A stretch of 64,000 bases of DNA, taken from assembly GCA_963920765.1 (NCBI GenBank), contig OY987243.1, forward strand, positions 16,492,001 through 16,556,000, read 5' to 3'. This document shows positions 48,440-60,852 of the stretch, one piece after another (position 1 is the stretch's first letter; each line of letters starts with the position of its first letter). The translations under genes and the position numbers were made by a program. The notes under the pieces were generated by a model. That model did not search any database. It worked only from the letters and a program-made list of their open reading frames with translations, and was not told where the DNA came from. The DNA comes from Ulota crispa. Lineage: Eukaryota > Streptophyta > Bryopsida > Orthotrichales > Orthotrichaceae.

Positions 48440-48897
48440 AGACAAGATTTCACTCTGCACAGAAGCAGGATATCCTAGTCCAAAGAGATTCTTACATCTC
48501 TTAGTCACTACTCAGTAGAAAACGCCTTAGTGTATGACTCCGGATGAGAACCATCTTTGAGTCAGGTGGGAAACACCACTAAAAATGTGGTACACAATGA
48601 TTGTAGACTTTTTGTAAACAAGTCAATGTAGAATTTGATGGATCAACAAGGACATCAAATAGATCATGGATAGAAGAGTTTGACCCTGTCTGTCTAAATG
48701 CCTTGAAAAATTTCCATGCTTGTTTCAACCATTTGCTAAAGACAATGTACTTAGCTCAAAAAGCAAAAAATTCAATGGTGATAATATGCAAAAATAAAAT
48801 GGCAAATAGCTTGCAATTTTGAAGTTCTTTTGGCTATTTTGTGTTACAATTTGATTTTTGCCGCATCAAGAATACCTCAATGCAATCTGGCCTATTG
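48440..48897. other. intergenic between the piggyBac element and family-P copy 2
   Basis: No supported gene or repeat. Confidence 0.35.
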
Positions 48898-48901
48898 TTA
48901 A

Positions 48902-49883
48902 CCCTTTAAGGACCACGCAACCATATTTTGGTTGCTAGGAGTGGTTTTTAGCCTATGTATCAAAATTGGTCAACAATTTGGAAACTGGTCTTGAAGAACG
49001 CTTGTGATCACAAGAATTTTGTATTCATTTAAAAAATAACAATGGAATTGAGTATGTGAGTTGACAAATTATGGTGTTTATAGAGCATGGCTTCAAAATA
49101 TGTATCCATTTTTTGTCAAAGATGGGTCAAAGCAACAACACAATAAATCAAACATCCAAGAAGAATGTAAACTTTCAATTACACAATCATAAAAAAATTC
49201 AAATTGCTTAAGAAATATGCTTGTATTGTTTTCTTATAGGATAACAGTATAATTGTAGTGTTTAAAGATCTACTAAAATAGTGTTGTCATTTCATCTTTA
49301 AAATTTGTCATCCTACGTTTAAGGCCAATTTTTGATTGTTTTCACCAATTGGATTTTACATAACAATTATTAAGTTTCTTGTAGAATTGTTTTAGTGTAG
49401 CAAATAAAGTGGGATTTTTGACCCTTTTTGTCCACTTAGCTACACCTTGTGATTGTTATTTTTATCTATTTTGTGTGAAACTAGTCTTCTTGGAAAGGTG
49501 GGAAACCTTGCTTTTTAGAAATTTAAGGCTCTTCCCAATCAAAACTTGCGTGAAGCGATTACATTCAAAATCACACAAGCATGAAAAAATAGAGTTTCTC
49601 CACATATGGCTCACTCAATCATTATAATATTTCACCTTCCATGGGTAGATGTAGCTGAAATTTTGATACATGAGAAGAAACAAGGTGCCCTTCACATTTA
49701 TATGGTTGGATTATTAAAACTAGGTCCATATTTGATTCAACTGCCCATCTAAATTTGTAACCCTTGTTTTTAGTGGATTTTCTGAAAATGGGTGTGGTCC
49801 TTAACTCCTCAACGCCCCGAAATCTCAAAACACACGTAAAAGGGGCTGAATTTCAGCTCCTTAGGCGTTGAGGGGTTAAAGGG
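48902..49883 (+). mobile_element. TTAA-bounded element, family P, copy 2, with nested 71-bp element
   Basis: TTAA on both sides (48898-48901, 49884-49887). The left end CCCTTTAAGGACCACGC carries the palindrome GCAACCATATTTTGGTTGC. The right end has been split: GGTCCTTAA...TTAAAGGG is the expected CCCTTTAAGGACC complement with a small element inserted at its internal TTAA. Confidence 0.9.
49805..49875. mobile_element. 71-bp TTAA-bounded mini-element nested in a terminal repeat
   Basis: TTAA on both sides (49801-49804, 49876-49879). Ends CTCCTCAACGCC and CCCCTCAACGCC (complement). Palindrome GCTGAATTTCAGC near the right end. Its target is the TTAA within the right terminal repeat of family-P copy 2. 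Confidence 0.85.
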
Positions 49884-49887
49884 TTAA

Positions 49888-50880
49888 GGTCAATTAGACA
49901 CTGGGCTCTCTTTGTAGTTTCCCTCATCATTACTATGGAACCACTTCAAGACTTATTACAATCCAAGTTTGAGGTGGATATTCTTATCCAGCCTAGGTTA
50001 TAGAGGAAAATTTCAACATAATGTAGAAAATTTTATAATCACTTGCAACCTTCCCCTTTTGAAAATTCTATGTAATGGCCAAAAATTGGTTCAAAATCCA
50101 TTGGACCATCAATTTTGTCCAAAGTTTTGGTGTTGGATCAAACTGTCAAAGTTTTCAAGTTTGAAATTGGATCCAAATATCAAAGAGTTCTTCAACCAAA
50201 TTAATAGCCCTATATCAAATTAACAAATTGGACCCAACTTTTTGAATTGGGTCAATTTACTATGGTGACCCAATATGTTTAGCTTGAGCCACGGTAGTCA
50301 CATTGGACCGCATGTCCGTCCACTTGCCCGTATGCTCAAAGTGACTAATTGAGCTCATGGTCTATTTGATGTAGTCAACTCATAGTTAACTTCAAAAAAT
50401 GATAAAAATTAACAAAAAACACTTACTTCGTACATGTTAGTGGCGTTCATTATTGCCATCATGAAATCAAAATGTGGATTGAAAGCCATATCAAATACTA
50501 AAAATGAAATATAATAATTTGATTTTTCCTATTTTGGGTAAAAAACCCTACAAATGCCCTAAAAAACACAAGAGAATAGACACATCTGTATGTGCTGTCT
50601 GTTTTGTGCCCCACATGTTTTATCCGATAGCCAAATCTTGCCCGTGAGCCCTAATTTGATGTCAAAAAATTGTCTCCTGAATGACCATGTCATGAACAAA
50701 TCCAATTGAACCAAACCTCAACATAACGCCTCGGACCTAATCGATGGCCCAATTGCAAAATTCCAACAATTGCCATTCTGATGGTTCATTGGGCCAAAAA
50801 TTGGACCGTAATATAAAGAGGCCCTAATCCTATCGACGACAAAGGTGGGATACGTGGGGTCTGTGACTTCTGTCCCTTCG
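49888..50880. other. intergenic; holds family-Y repeat
   Basis: Apart from the family-Y repeat at 50289-50644 no feature is supported. The Gln/Asn/Phe-rich frame at 49969-50223 reflects base composition. Confidence 0.4.
50289..50644 (+). repeat. dispersed repeat, family Y, copy 2
   Basis: Matches 33250-33576 in the same direction at a rough identity of 80 percent by eye, ending near GATAGCCAAATCTTGCCC. Confidence 0.75.
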
Positions 50881-52200
50881 ACTTGACGGAATAGCGCGGC
50901 TGCACGGGCGCGCTCAACGTGAAGCTACAGTGACAATTTCAGTCTAGTGCACGGAGTGCTTGAACTGCTCGTTGCTCTAGTAGACCTAGCCAAATTCGAA
51001 GAACTCCGGATTCCCCCTTCTCGGTCGTCACTGCGTGAGAGTTAAGCTTGGACACCTGTCGTCAGGGCCTTGAAATCCTGCCGGTGGTCCAGCGCGTACA
51101 GATGAGCATCTCGAGGGCGCCCAAGTTGTGATTCGCCGGCTGGAAAGAGCTGCTGCCGCTGTGACGGATCTCCACGGGCGCCATGTCGCCAGGCCCACCG
51201 TGGTACTTCACCGCTACCGACAGCCAATTTCACTTGGATTCCGAATCCAGCTGAAATGCCCGCTGAAATGCTAGGTTTTGCTTCCCGTACTCGCCCGCCA
51301 AGCGTTTTTACTTGATCCCGTCCGGCCGAACCGGTGTTTGGCGTGTTCGGGGACGTTAAAATTTGGAAGTACCGCCGACGCAGAGGCCCGTGATCACGAT
51401 CCACGTGGGCTCGGCCTTTCACTCCGATTAGCTGCACTTCATGTTGTACCACCGATTGCATCCCTGGCCTCTTTGGAAGATGGGCTCATCGTCAACAGCA
51501 ATCTTGGACCCCGTATGACATCCATCCCTGTGAGCTTGGTGCTTCCGCTATCGATCAAAACCGCTACGAAACTGATATCCACGACTGGCATTATAAGGCG
51601 CTATGTCAGCTTTCTGACAGCCATCGCAGTGAAATGCATGCAGCTGCCATTTGATAACTATTGAGAGATCCCAATAGAATGATTGAATTTCATAAACTTC
51701 ATCACACAATTGCCAAGGCAGAATTGCATGAAGCGCGCGGAAATCAGCTGCCAGCTGCCTTGCAATGAGAGCGGGGAGATCCTCCAAGTTGGAAAGATTC
51801 GGCTGAATCTGGAAGTCGAAAGCATGTCACTGATTTTCGGAGGTCCAGTGGAGGAATCAAATGGTCGGGACTCGTCGTGTCCGCCACGTCTTCGAGGATG
51901 GAGCTATCAGTATCACCCCCACGGTAATGGCCCCGACTCACGAGGATGAGCCGGAGCAAGTGGCTATGGTGGACCCCGTTTCAAACGTCACACTTCTCGG
52001 ATGCGTGATTCGCAGACCAATTTCCACCACAGACAAATAGTCACACCTCCGAGTTACGCCACTGGGCGATTATGTGCACGGTCCCACTTGAATCGTCGAG
52101 CAAGTGCTACGAAATCTAGTATACAAAACACCAACTTTTTTTCTATTTTAGGACATACAGCGTGTGGCACACCAGTACTCGGCGTCGGTAACTGAACAGT
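50881..52200. other. coding-like island of unknown origin
   Basis: GC content is higher than in the flanks and protein-like stretches occur in several frames. Plus-strand examples are RAEISCQLPCNESGEILQVG followed by KIRLNLEVES (about 51735-51820) and GTRRVRHVFEDGAISITPTV (about 51865-51925). Minus-strand examples include IQPNLSNLEDLPALIARQLA (about 51810-51750). Neither strand gives a continuous frame, exon structure or recognised domain. It may be a decayed gene or an unknown mobile element. Confidence 0.35.
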
Positions 52201-52562
52201 GTTTTTTTGTATTATTTCATACATTTGTAACAATGGAGCCAGGCGGATACTTACACTAACAAAATAACCCGGTCGAATCTCTCACTGTGACTTACAGCAA
52301 GTCACTTTCCAATTCAATCGGAACTATCCTGACCGTTCACACCCACATAAATTGAATCGTAAACCATCTTAGAGTACTTCACCATCACCGACGACTAACT
52401 CGTCAGTGTTGAGACACTGGACATGATAGGCTGAGTAGTCTCTAGCTAGCTATAGCAGTAATTCTAAAATCGTTACCCTAAGATTATGGAGTATAATGTA
52501 CTCCTGTTACAAGTTTCTTCTGGAAGAAAGTTATCAATATGGCTTGAGATCGGGTGCTGTAA

Positions 52563-53535
<973 letters not shown>

Positions 53536-53756
53536 TGCTAAAATAATCTTCACGTCTGTTGCACAGCTTCAAGCCTGCACAGATCACACCAATTCGTCAG
53601 CTAGACTGCAACTGTACAGCTTCTTATTCTCTTTCGTTCCAATTCAACAAAGCAAGCCACGTAAGACCATCGTCAAACTCCCGACTGGCATTGAAGACGT
53701 GATTGTGACTCACCTTATGCACCCAAATCAGAACGTTGGCTAAGGCAATTGGTGCA

Positions 53757-53812
53757 CGTCTGTCACTATCACTGTCACTGTGACTGTCACTAATACTGAT
53801 ACTGATAGCTGA
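53757..53812. repeat. imperfect CACTGT/CTGATA microsatellite in the phytoglobin 5' region
   Basis: Repeated ACTGTCACT-type hexamers followed by ACTGATACTGATA. It lies in the likely leader or core promoter of the phytoglobin gene. Confidence 0.7.
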
Positions 53813-53876
53813 TTGATCTAGTAATGGCGTGAAATGAGAAAATATTGAAGTTTTGAATAACAACGAGAATGGGAAC

Positions 53877-53884
53877 TATATATA
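53877..53884 (-). promoter_or_regulatory. candidate TATA box of the phytoglobin gene
   Basis: On the minus strand the sequence reads GTATATATAG, about 340 bp upstream of the start codon. If used, the leader would be about 310 bases or would contain an intron. Confidence 0.45.
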
Positions 53885-54361
53885 CAGAGATACAGCACAC
53901 GCCATGGATCCGCAGAAGTTGACTACATTTTGCCCTAATGTGGCGCTTGGTGACCTTGAAAAGCCAAGTAAACTACGGATGAGTAGCTTCGGAGGTGACC
54001 ATCGCTGTGTACAGCGCAATTTCGGAAGAAGGAGATGAAGTGCATTGACAGCAGCACATGCCGAGTTCCTAGTTCCGACAATCGACGCTTGCGATGCGCT
54101 GCTACTTATTTCTCTATTTTCAAATTTTTATATTTGTATTTTATAAAAATGTATGTGGGCGACAAGGTCAAAGCAGTCAAATATACTGCTGAGTCACACT
54201 TGGTAGTCACTTGTCAGCCTCGATCTCAACGCTGCAGTGATCGCTGTCTCCTGTTGAGTCATCAAAGCGACACTCATACTTGGTAGATACATGAACTCCC
54301 GACACTTTCTACCTGTACGATTAAAAAAAACATATTACTCTTTGTATGTGTACGGATTAAA
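53885..54361. other. intergenic upstream of the phytoglobin gene
   Basis: No supported gene; two plus frames of 61 and 83 codons have no recognisable features. The phytoglobin promoter is probably here. Confidence 0.35.
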
Positions 54362-54604
54362 GTAGGCATACCCAATCTGGAGCATGAACCCAATGTCGCT
54401 TATATGTACATAGGGTGTATATTTTAAATCTCAAATCTAGGTAATTCATAGATAGCTTATCTTTTGTGTCATCAAAGATAAGTTATCTATGTTTTGCCTA
54501 TATCTGAGATCTAAAATGTATATCATTTGTACATATGAGCAACTTGTGCATATGCACAACATATGAACAGCATTAGGTTCATGCTTCAGATTGGGTATAC
54601 CTAC
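54362..54604. repeat. 243-bp hairpin MITE
   Basis: Ends GTAGGCATACCCAATCTG and, in complement, GTAGGTATACCCAATCTG. Complementarity extends inward through GCATGAACC to a central GATAGCTTATC/GATAAGTTATC pair. No clear target duplication. Confidence 0.85.
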
Positions 54605-55702
54605 CTTATCACCAATATTGAGAATACACTATATTCATAATAGTATGTGGGAGCAATGTTCTTTTTTCACCTACCACACGCCACATGGCCTCCAAAGAAT
54701 GGAGATTTTGCTCGGGGAGGTCACACCTCCTTATGATTGGATACCACCTGCAATAATAGGGTAATTAAATGGGGGGTATTTAGATTTTTTAAGGTAATTT
54801 ATTCCTCCCTTTCTTTAGATAAAAAGCTACTTTAGTGTATTTTAAGGTACCCTATGCTTATTTCTAAATGGTTATATGACCTAATATTTCATACCCTATT
54901 TTTTTACTAAGACAAAAATATCATAAGAAAAAATTATATGCATACAATGGGTTTATAAAAGACTTTGGCTCTTACAAGCATTTGAATTACAAAAAAACAC
55001 ATTTGAAAGAGAAAACGCACCAATCAACATGAAGCTAAAACAAACAACCAATCAATCCTACACCACATACAATTTTATGCAGACAACCAATTACACTCCC
55101 CCACCTCATAGAAGCTTAAGCAAAGAACTTATCACAATTCCACATCACACACAAGTTTGCACACTCCTGCCTAGCTGTCTAAGTAATTTTGAACAAATTC
55201 CCCTCCATTTTTAAAAACTTGGACAGAACATACTTAATTTTTCATTCAAACTTGTCAAACAATAATAATCAAACTCATCCTACTAAACATTTTTTAGAGG
55301 ATCCTATATTTCCTACCCTATTTTTTTCTACGGAATTATGAAATGAAGGCATTATTCACCACCCTATTTTACATATAGCGAAGTAAGAGACATATTTTTA
55401 CTGCTATGGTATTTCTAACAAATGTATAAAATTTACCTCCAATGAATAAAATTGACCCTATTTTTTATCTCACGTAGTTTACTAAAAATTGGAGAGTAAC
55501 CCCCTCAAGAGATTTTGAGAGGGAGAGAGGAGCATTGGTCCAATTTTTGACAGGTTTCATGAGGCCCAAAAAATAAACACTACGTGGGAGTAATATTGTG
55601 TCCAACATCAAATTGCACTTTTTTGGGTTGGAACTTTTGCATATCTCTTACCAAAGGACTTTATTGTAGTAATTGTTGCCATAGGTTCTCAAAATTCATT
55701 TG
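54605..55702. other. AT-rich intergenic, nothing supported
   Basis: Short frames only, many ending in poly(T/A) stretches. Confidence 0.35.
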
Positions 55703-55706
55703 TTAA

Positions 55707-56614
55707 CCCTTTAAAGACCACACACATTTTCACAAAATCCATTAGAAACTGGGGTAGTAAACTTGGGTGTGCAGTCAAATCAAATATGGACTTGATTTCA
55801 ATAATCCAACCATACAAATGGGAAATACACCTTATTTACTATAAAGTATCAAAATTTCAACTAGATCTATTGTTGGAGATGAAATAGTATAATGATTGAG
55901 TGAGTTGTAGGCGGGAATTCTCTAGTTTTCATGCTTGTGTGGTTTTGGATCTCACTGCTTCATACAAGCTTTGCTTGAGAAGAGCCTTATATTTCTAAAA
56001 AGCTAGGTTTCCCACCTTTCCAATGAGACCTAGTTTCACACAAAATGGATAAAAATAGCAATCACAAGGTGTAGCTAAGTGGACAAAAAGGGTCAAAAAT
56101 CTCACTTTATTTGCTATCCAAAAACATTTTTACAAGAAAATTGATAAATGCTATGGAAAATCCAATTGGTGAAAACAATAAAAAAATTGGCCTTAAATGG
56201 AGGATAACAAAATTTTAATATGAAATGATAGCACCATTTCAATAGACCTTCAAATATTACAATTATACTACTACCGTATAGAAAAACAATACAAGCATAT
56301 TTCTTGAGGAATTTGAAAAAATTTAGGATTGTGCAATTGAAATTTGACATTCTTCTTGGATGTTTGATGTATTGTGTTGTTGCTTTGATCCATCATTGAC
56401 CAAATATGGATTTGTATTTTGAGACCATGTCATATAAACATCATTATTTGTCAACTCACATGCCTGATTTCTTTGTTTTTTATTTGGTTGGATGCATAAT
56501 TCTTGTGAGCACAAGCGTTCTTCATGGCCAATTTCCAAATTGTTGAATGATTTTACTCTGTAAGCCAAAAACCACTCTCCTGAACCAAAATATGGTGCGG
56601 TGGTCTCTAAAGGG
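55707..56614 (-). mobile_element. TTAA-bounded element, family P, copy 3 (908 bp, inverted)
   Basis: TTAA on both sides (55703-55706, 56615-56618). Ends CCCTTTAAAGACCACAC and CCCTTTAGAGACCACCGC (complement). The palindrome here is partly decayed (ACCAAAATATGGT). It is the reverse complement of copies 1 and 2. Confidence 0.9.
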
Positions 56615-56618
56615 TTAA

Positions 56619-57845
56619 AGAACCCAAATTCAAAGACTCTCAACTCTATTAATTTACACTAAATATTGCAAAATTTGGATTACCTTGACATGTAGGATGA
56701 TCTACCTTGAAAAGTATCCTCATGACTTATTGCTTGATCACTTAAAAGGTGTATGTAATTCTCTAGATACTAGGATTTCACATGGTTTACACCCTAAACG
56801 CTGCTAGTGTTGTTTTGCAACTTTGTTGTTGCTAACAAGCCCTTAAAAGATTATTTTTTGCAATAATTATTGATGAAAATTACTGTAATACCAGGAAGTA
56901 TTGATATAATATCAAAGTCAATAAATTAGTGGGAGATAACCTCAATACAATGTGGCATTGAATGTAGTTAAAAATAAGCACAACAAAATAAGGATAGCTA
57001 AGGTAGCAACATCCCTCTCCGTGAGTGTCCCCATTGGATATGCTTACATGCGAAATGTGTGTTAGTGACTGACAGATACAAAAAAGTTGTTTATGGGTAA
57101 CAAAGTAATGGTTTTGGGTGCTTGGTATGATGGTTTTGAGTGAGTGCCCCATCTTATCATTTTAAAACTCCTCAAGTTAGCATTACAAGCATATGAGCAC
57201 ACTAAACGCTAAAGACTAAAGTAAGCATTGTTTTTAGCATCTCCTACAAACAACTATACATTTTTTAGTGATTTTGGACTTCAAAAAGCCTTTCTAAACA
57301 AATGCTTGCAATTGGAACTTTTAAATTGATATCAATATTTTTGATTTCCTCTTGCTTACTCAACAATATATTTTTCAAAGTTCATCAATTGATTTTCCTA
57401 CTCCAAAGTCCTTAAATCACACCTACTATTTTTTTTAGGCTTTTAAAAGCCAGATTGCTACAAAAAAAATCCCAGCTACAAGCCTATACAAAAGAATGAA
57501 GAAAAAATAGCGTCATGAAGCTAGATATTGTTCAATGTTCCAAATCTAGGTGCATGTCACGCATATGAAAAAGTAATATGTTGTTCTTTGTAGCTAGTCA
57601 ACTAGCTAGGTTGAGAACTTTGGCAAAAACAACATGCTCTTCTCATCATGTGGAGTCATGTTATTTGAGAATCAAGATGCCCTTAAGTTTCTTTGAGATA
57701 ATACCTCTTTTGGTATACATTTTTGGGTTTTGTAACCCAAATTTTCAAAAAAACATTCTTGCAATACTGATTTTTATTTTAGGAAAATTTGTTCACAATC
57801 AATAAGCTCAAAGTGTAAATACGTGCAGCCTAATTTTACACTTAA
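56619..57845. other. intergenic; holds family-X repeat copy 2
   Basis: The only supported feature is the dispersed repeat at 57260-57417, which matches 1896-2050 in the same orientation. Confidence 0.45.
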
Positions 57846-57927
57846 CCCTTATATGTCAAAGAGGACGATTTTAGTCCCCGCAAATACACCGGGCCCCGTG
57901 TACCCATAGTGACCCTAGTGCTTAAGG
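57846..57927. mobile_element. possible 82-bp TTAA-bounded mini-element
   Basis: TTAA on both sides (57842-57845, 57928-57931). The ends (CCCTTATATGTC; complement CCTTAAGCAC) match poorly, but a palindrome GGACGATTTTAGTCC follows the left end as in other members. It could instead be one end of a longer, lost element. Confidence 0.4.
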
Positions 57928-58139
57928 TTAAAAAAATCTCGTGTGGCCAGATCTGCACCATTAAATATTACCATAATGCCTGAGAAGTTGCCGGTCCAAC
58001 TAAAAAAACCCTGCTTCTACCTTATGTCCATTTTTCTGTATAGATTCGTTTTCGTAGCTTTTCCACCCTGGGTGGCGGGGTCCTCGTAAAAGGAGACGAG
58101 GGAATGCGGGGTAGAATCGAAGACGAGCTTTAAAAAACT

Positions 58140-59200
58140 CACTTCCAGATCGTTTCCTACGCGCGCCGTCTCACATCAGCATCTCGTCACTTGACTTCTT
58201 TTCCTTTGGACTTGTTAGGCTCCCGCGTTGCCGATCTGTAGGAAGATTCAAAAGGTGCAGTGAACTCTAGGTTTAGGTTTTGGGTTTCCATGCCACTCAC
58301 AATTGTCCTTTCGAACGTTCATGAACTTACACACCGTTCTTTGTCTTTTCAAGAAAGTGCGAAGAGCCCTTCGTTAAATGATAGCGTGAACTGGAAACTC
58401 TCGAGTTTTGAAAGGACCTTTCGAGTTCTGTCATCTCGATTCTCGAATTAATTTGCAGGCTGGCTGGCAAAAGGGAAAAGTCCTGTGACGCCAGGGCGAT
58501 GTATCCTCAGCCTTCAGGTACGAATTCTATCAAGAGTATTGAAAGAGATTGGTGTCCATCCATGCTTGGATGACGTGTTTTGAGGCGACCTTGATCCTAC
58601 GTTGGTAACCCTAAATGGTTGGTTTTCGCAGGATTGCTAACAAAAAATTATGCAGCTAAAAAGCTTGTGAACTTTACAGTGTTAAATTTGAAAATGTTAG
58701 CTTTTTAGCAGTGTTTCTAGCCACTTGAGCTAAAAGTGAAAATAACATTTGGGATCACTGGTTGGAACAACGCATTACTTGCGAGGTATTGGATGAAGAA
58801 ATGGCGCCAAAGTTGAGGTGGTTCTCAAATATTCACTGATAATCTTCAAACTTGAGTTCTTATCATTTTTAGTAAGTCGCATTGAATTTCTGATTAAGCT
58901 GACGAGGTTACAATCTTTACCATTATTATGAGTGTAGGAATACTGCTCCCTTCAACTCTTTACAAGTATATCAGTATCGTTTTATTACGTGGGAATTACT
59001 CTCATTGCAAAATTCGGGATCGTGAAATATCGATGCAGTTTGAAATGCTCCTTTCGTAAAAGAGAACAACGACATAAAGAAGCTCTTAAAGGATACGTCA
59101 CGGTGCGTAATGGACAACGTGTGCAAAATGGGATGAATTTTAGGATTCAGGTTTTAGTGATTGTAGGGTTTAGGTAATTGTAGGGTTTAGGGTTAATCTT
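58140..59200 (+). other. possible 5' end of an unannotated gene
   Basis: A GC-richer stretch leads to ATGTATCCTCAGCCTTCAG at 58499 followed by a GTACGA donor, which would encode MYPQPS. At about 59160-59195 lie two AGGGTTTAGG-type motifs (telo-box-like). A further open stretch near 59463-59600 (LATELEMSLNLMSSFEWKPL) might be a later exon. I could not connect the pieces or name a protein. Confidence 0.25.
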
Positions 59201-60749
59201 CTTTCAGACTAATCTGCTACTATCTATTGAGTTGCTTAGCAGTATGTGGACCGCATAGCCTCATTTTCTGACGATTCAATTTGCAACTGTATTTTATCCG
59301 GTTATTTTCTGCTATTCCCTGGGCCAATGAAGTTGAATTTTGTAGTGGGTTGCCTTGTATTACAGCACACACAGAATACATTGGGAGTTTTCATTTATAC
59401 TGGAGCCGGATAGCAAGCCCCTGCATAGGAAGATGGAATGGACGTTGTAGCGGCGGAAACAAAAGTTGGCCACTGAGTTGGAGATGAGCTTGAATTTGAT
59501 GTCTTCATTCGAGTGGAAGCCCCTTCAGGTTCACTCTTCTGAACCGCTTTTGATGCACTACGTTATTCAGCGCATGTGTTGTTACTTCAGTGATTGATGT
59601 ATGTTTTTCGTACACCAAAGCACAACATATACTGTGGGTTTTTCAATGTCAGTGGGTTAGATATAATGTGACCGACAACAATTATGTCCAAGGAGGTTGT
59701 ATGGAGCTGTGCTGCTTCCAAGGTGGTCAAATGATGCCAATCAACTTTGAAAAACATGTAGTACTGTTTAGCCTCTTGTAACTACTGTGGTTCACAATTA
59801 TGGTGTACTTCTCCAAAAAATTATCCTAGAATCACGTAAAGCCGGATTACTCATAGAAAACCAATAAATGCTTGTTGCACAATGTCCAACAGTGAGTATC
59901 AGGGCACAAATTTGATAATTCTATCAATTTGAGCTCTTGAAACTTCTGCATATAACGTTCAACTACCATTCTTGAACTTAACCGAAATTAGTTTTAGAAA
60001 CGATTTTTATATTTTTGTAGTACACCTCACTTCCATATAATCACGGCTGTCGTAAAAATATGCTCAGTAAAAGATGATCGGACCTTGGCGACCACCAAGT
60101 CTTTGACCCAATTCGAGCTGTGACTGTCCATTATACTTGAATGTAGCTGTTATATGTATGAGCAGCACATGCGTTGTGCTTGACTTGCTGTAAAGCGAGT
60201 TTGAATATAGTTGTGTATGTTGCACAACACTCGTGACCACTGCCTGAATATCACCTGTCAGAGGTGGGGCATATGAAAGCCAACTATAAGAGCCGGTCAA
60301 AGCTTGTGTGGGCCAAAGCTGAATTCTTGTCAAAAAAGTAGATTCACAATCTTTAGTGAGCTTCGACCTTACATAATGTGTACCTCTATCATACTGTTGT
60401 TTGTACGATAGGTAGGACAGGGTCTGCCTCCTTATTGGTGTTGGCATTACTTCTACGTTCTGGGCTGACTTGGGACCAAGATTAACAAACTCTTACTTCA
60501 TGCAAACCTCGTAGAGACATTGCTTTTATCGCTTCCCTTCAGTCCTAGAAATGATGTAGGGAATGAGCACCTAAGCACATGACTGCCCACTGTATGAGTC
60601 ACGACTCCCTTCGTATAAAATCACCATTTCATTATTATATGCTCTTTAGGAGCAATAAATTTTGATTTGTTGTAAAAACCAAAACTTGCACTTCTGAAGC
60701 ATGTTGTGATGGCCTGAAGAGTGTAATCTCCTTTGAATCCTCTGATGCT
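59201..60749. other. intergenic, no supported gene
   Basis: A 127-codon minus frame at 60447-60064 has no recognisable domain or clear exon partners; I do not annotate it. Confidence 0.35.
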
Positions 60750-60823
60750 GTCTCATTAGCTCAGCTGGTTAGAGCGTCGTGCTAATAACGCGAAGGTCAC
60801 AGGTTCGAGACCTGTATGGGACA
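60750..60823 (+). tRNA. tRNA-Ile (anticodon AAU)
   Basis: A 74-base cloverleaf without intron. The acceptor GTCTCAT pairs with ATGGGAC (one G-U type pair), discriminator A. The D arm is GCTC/GAGC, the anticodon stem TCGTG/CGCGA with loop CTAATAA (anticodon at 60784-60786), and the T arm ACAGG TTCGAGA CCTGT. Internal A and B boxes are intact. It differs from the common plant form mainly in compensated acceptor and T-stem pairs. Confidence 0.95.
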
Positions 60824-60847
60824 ATGTTTACACTTTCCTACATATTA

Positions 60848-60852
60848 TTTTT
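60848..60852 (+). terminator. Pol III terminator of the tRNA gene
   Basis: First run of five T residues downstream of the tRNA, 25 bases after its end. Confidence 0.6.

Noticed and set aside
59138-59196. TTTAGGG-like units as an interstitial telomere array
   Set aside because: Only two or three imperfect units are present; telo-box motifs are the simpler reading.
60064-60447. 127-codon minus-strand frame next to the tRNA
   Set aside because: No recognisable domain, no good supporting signals; length alone is not enough.
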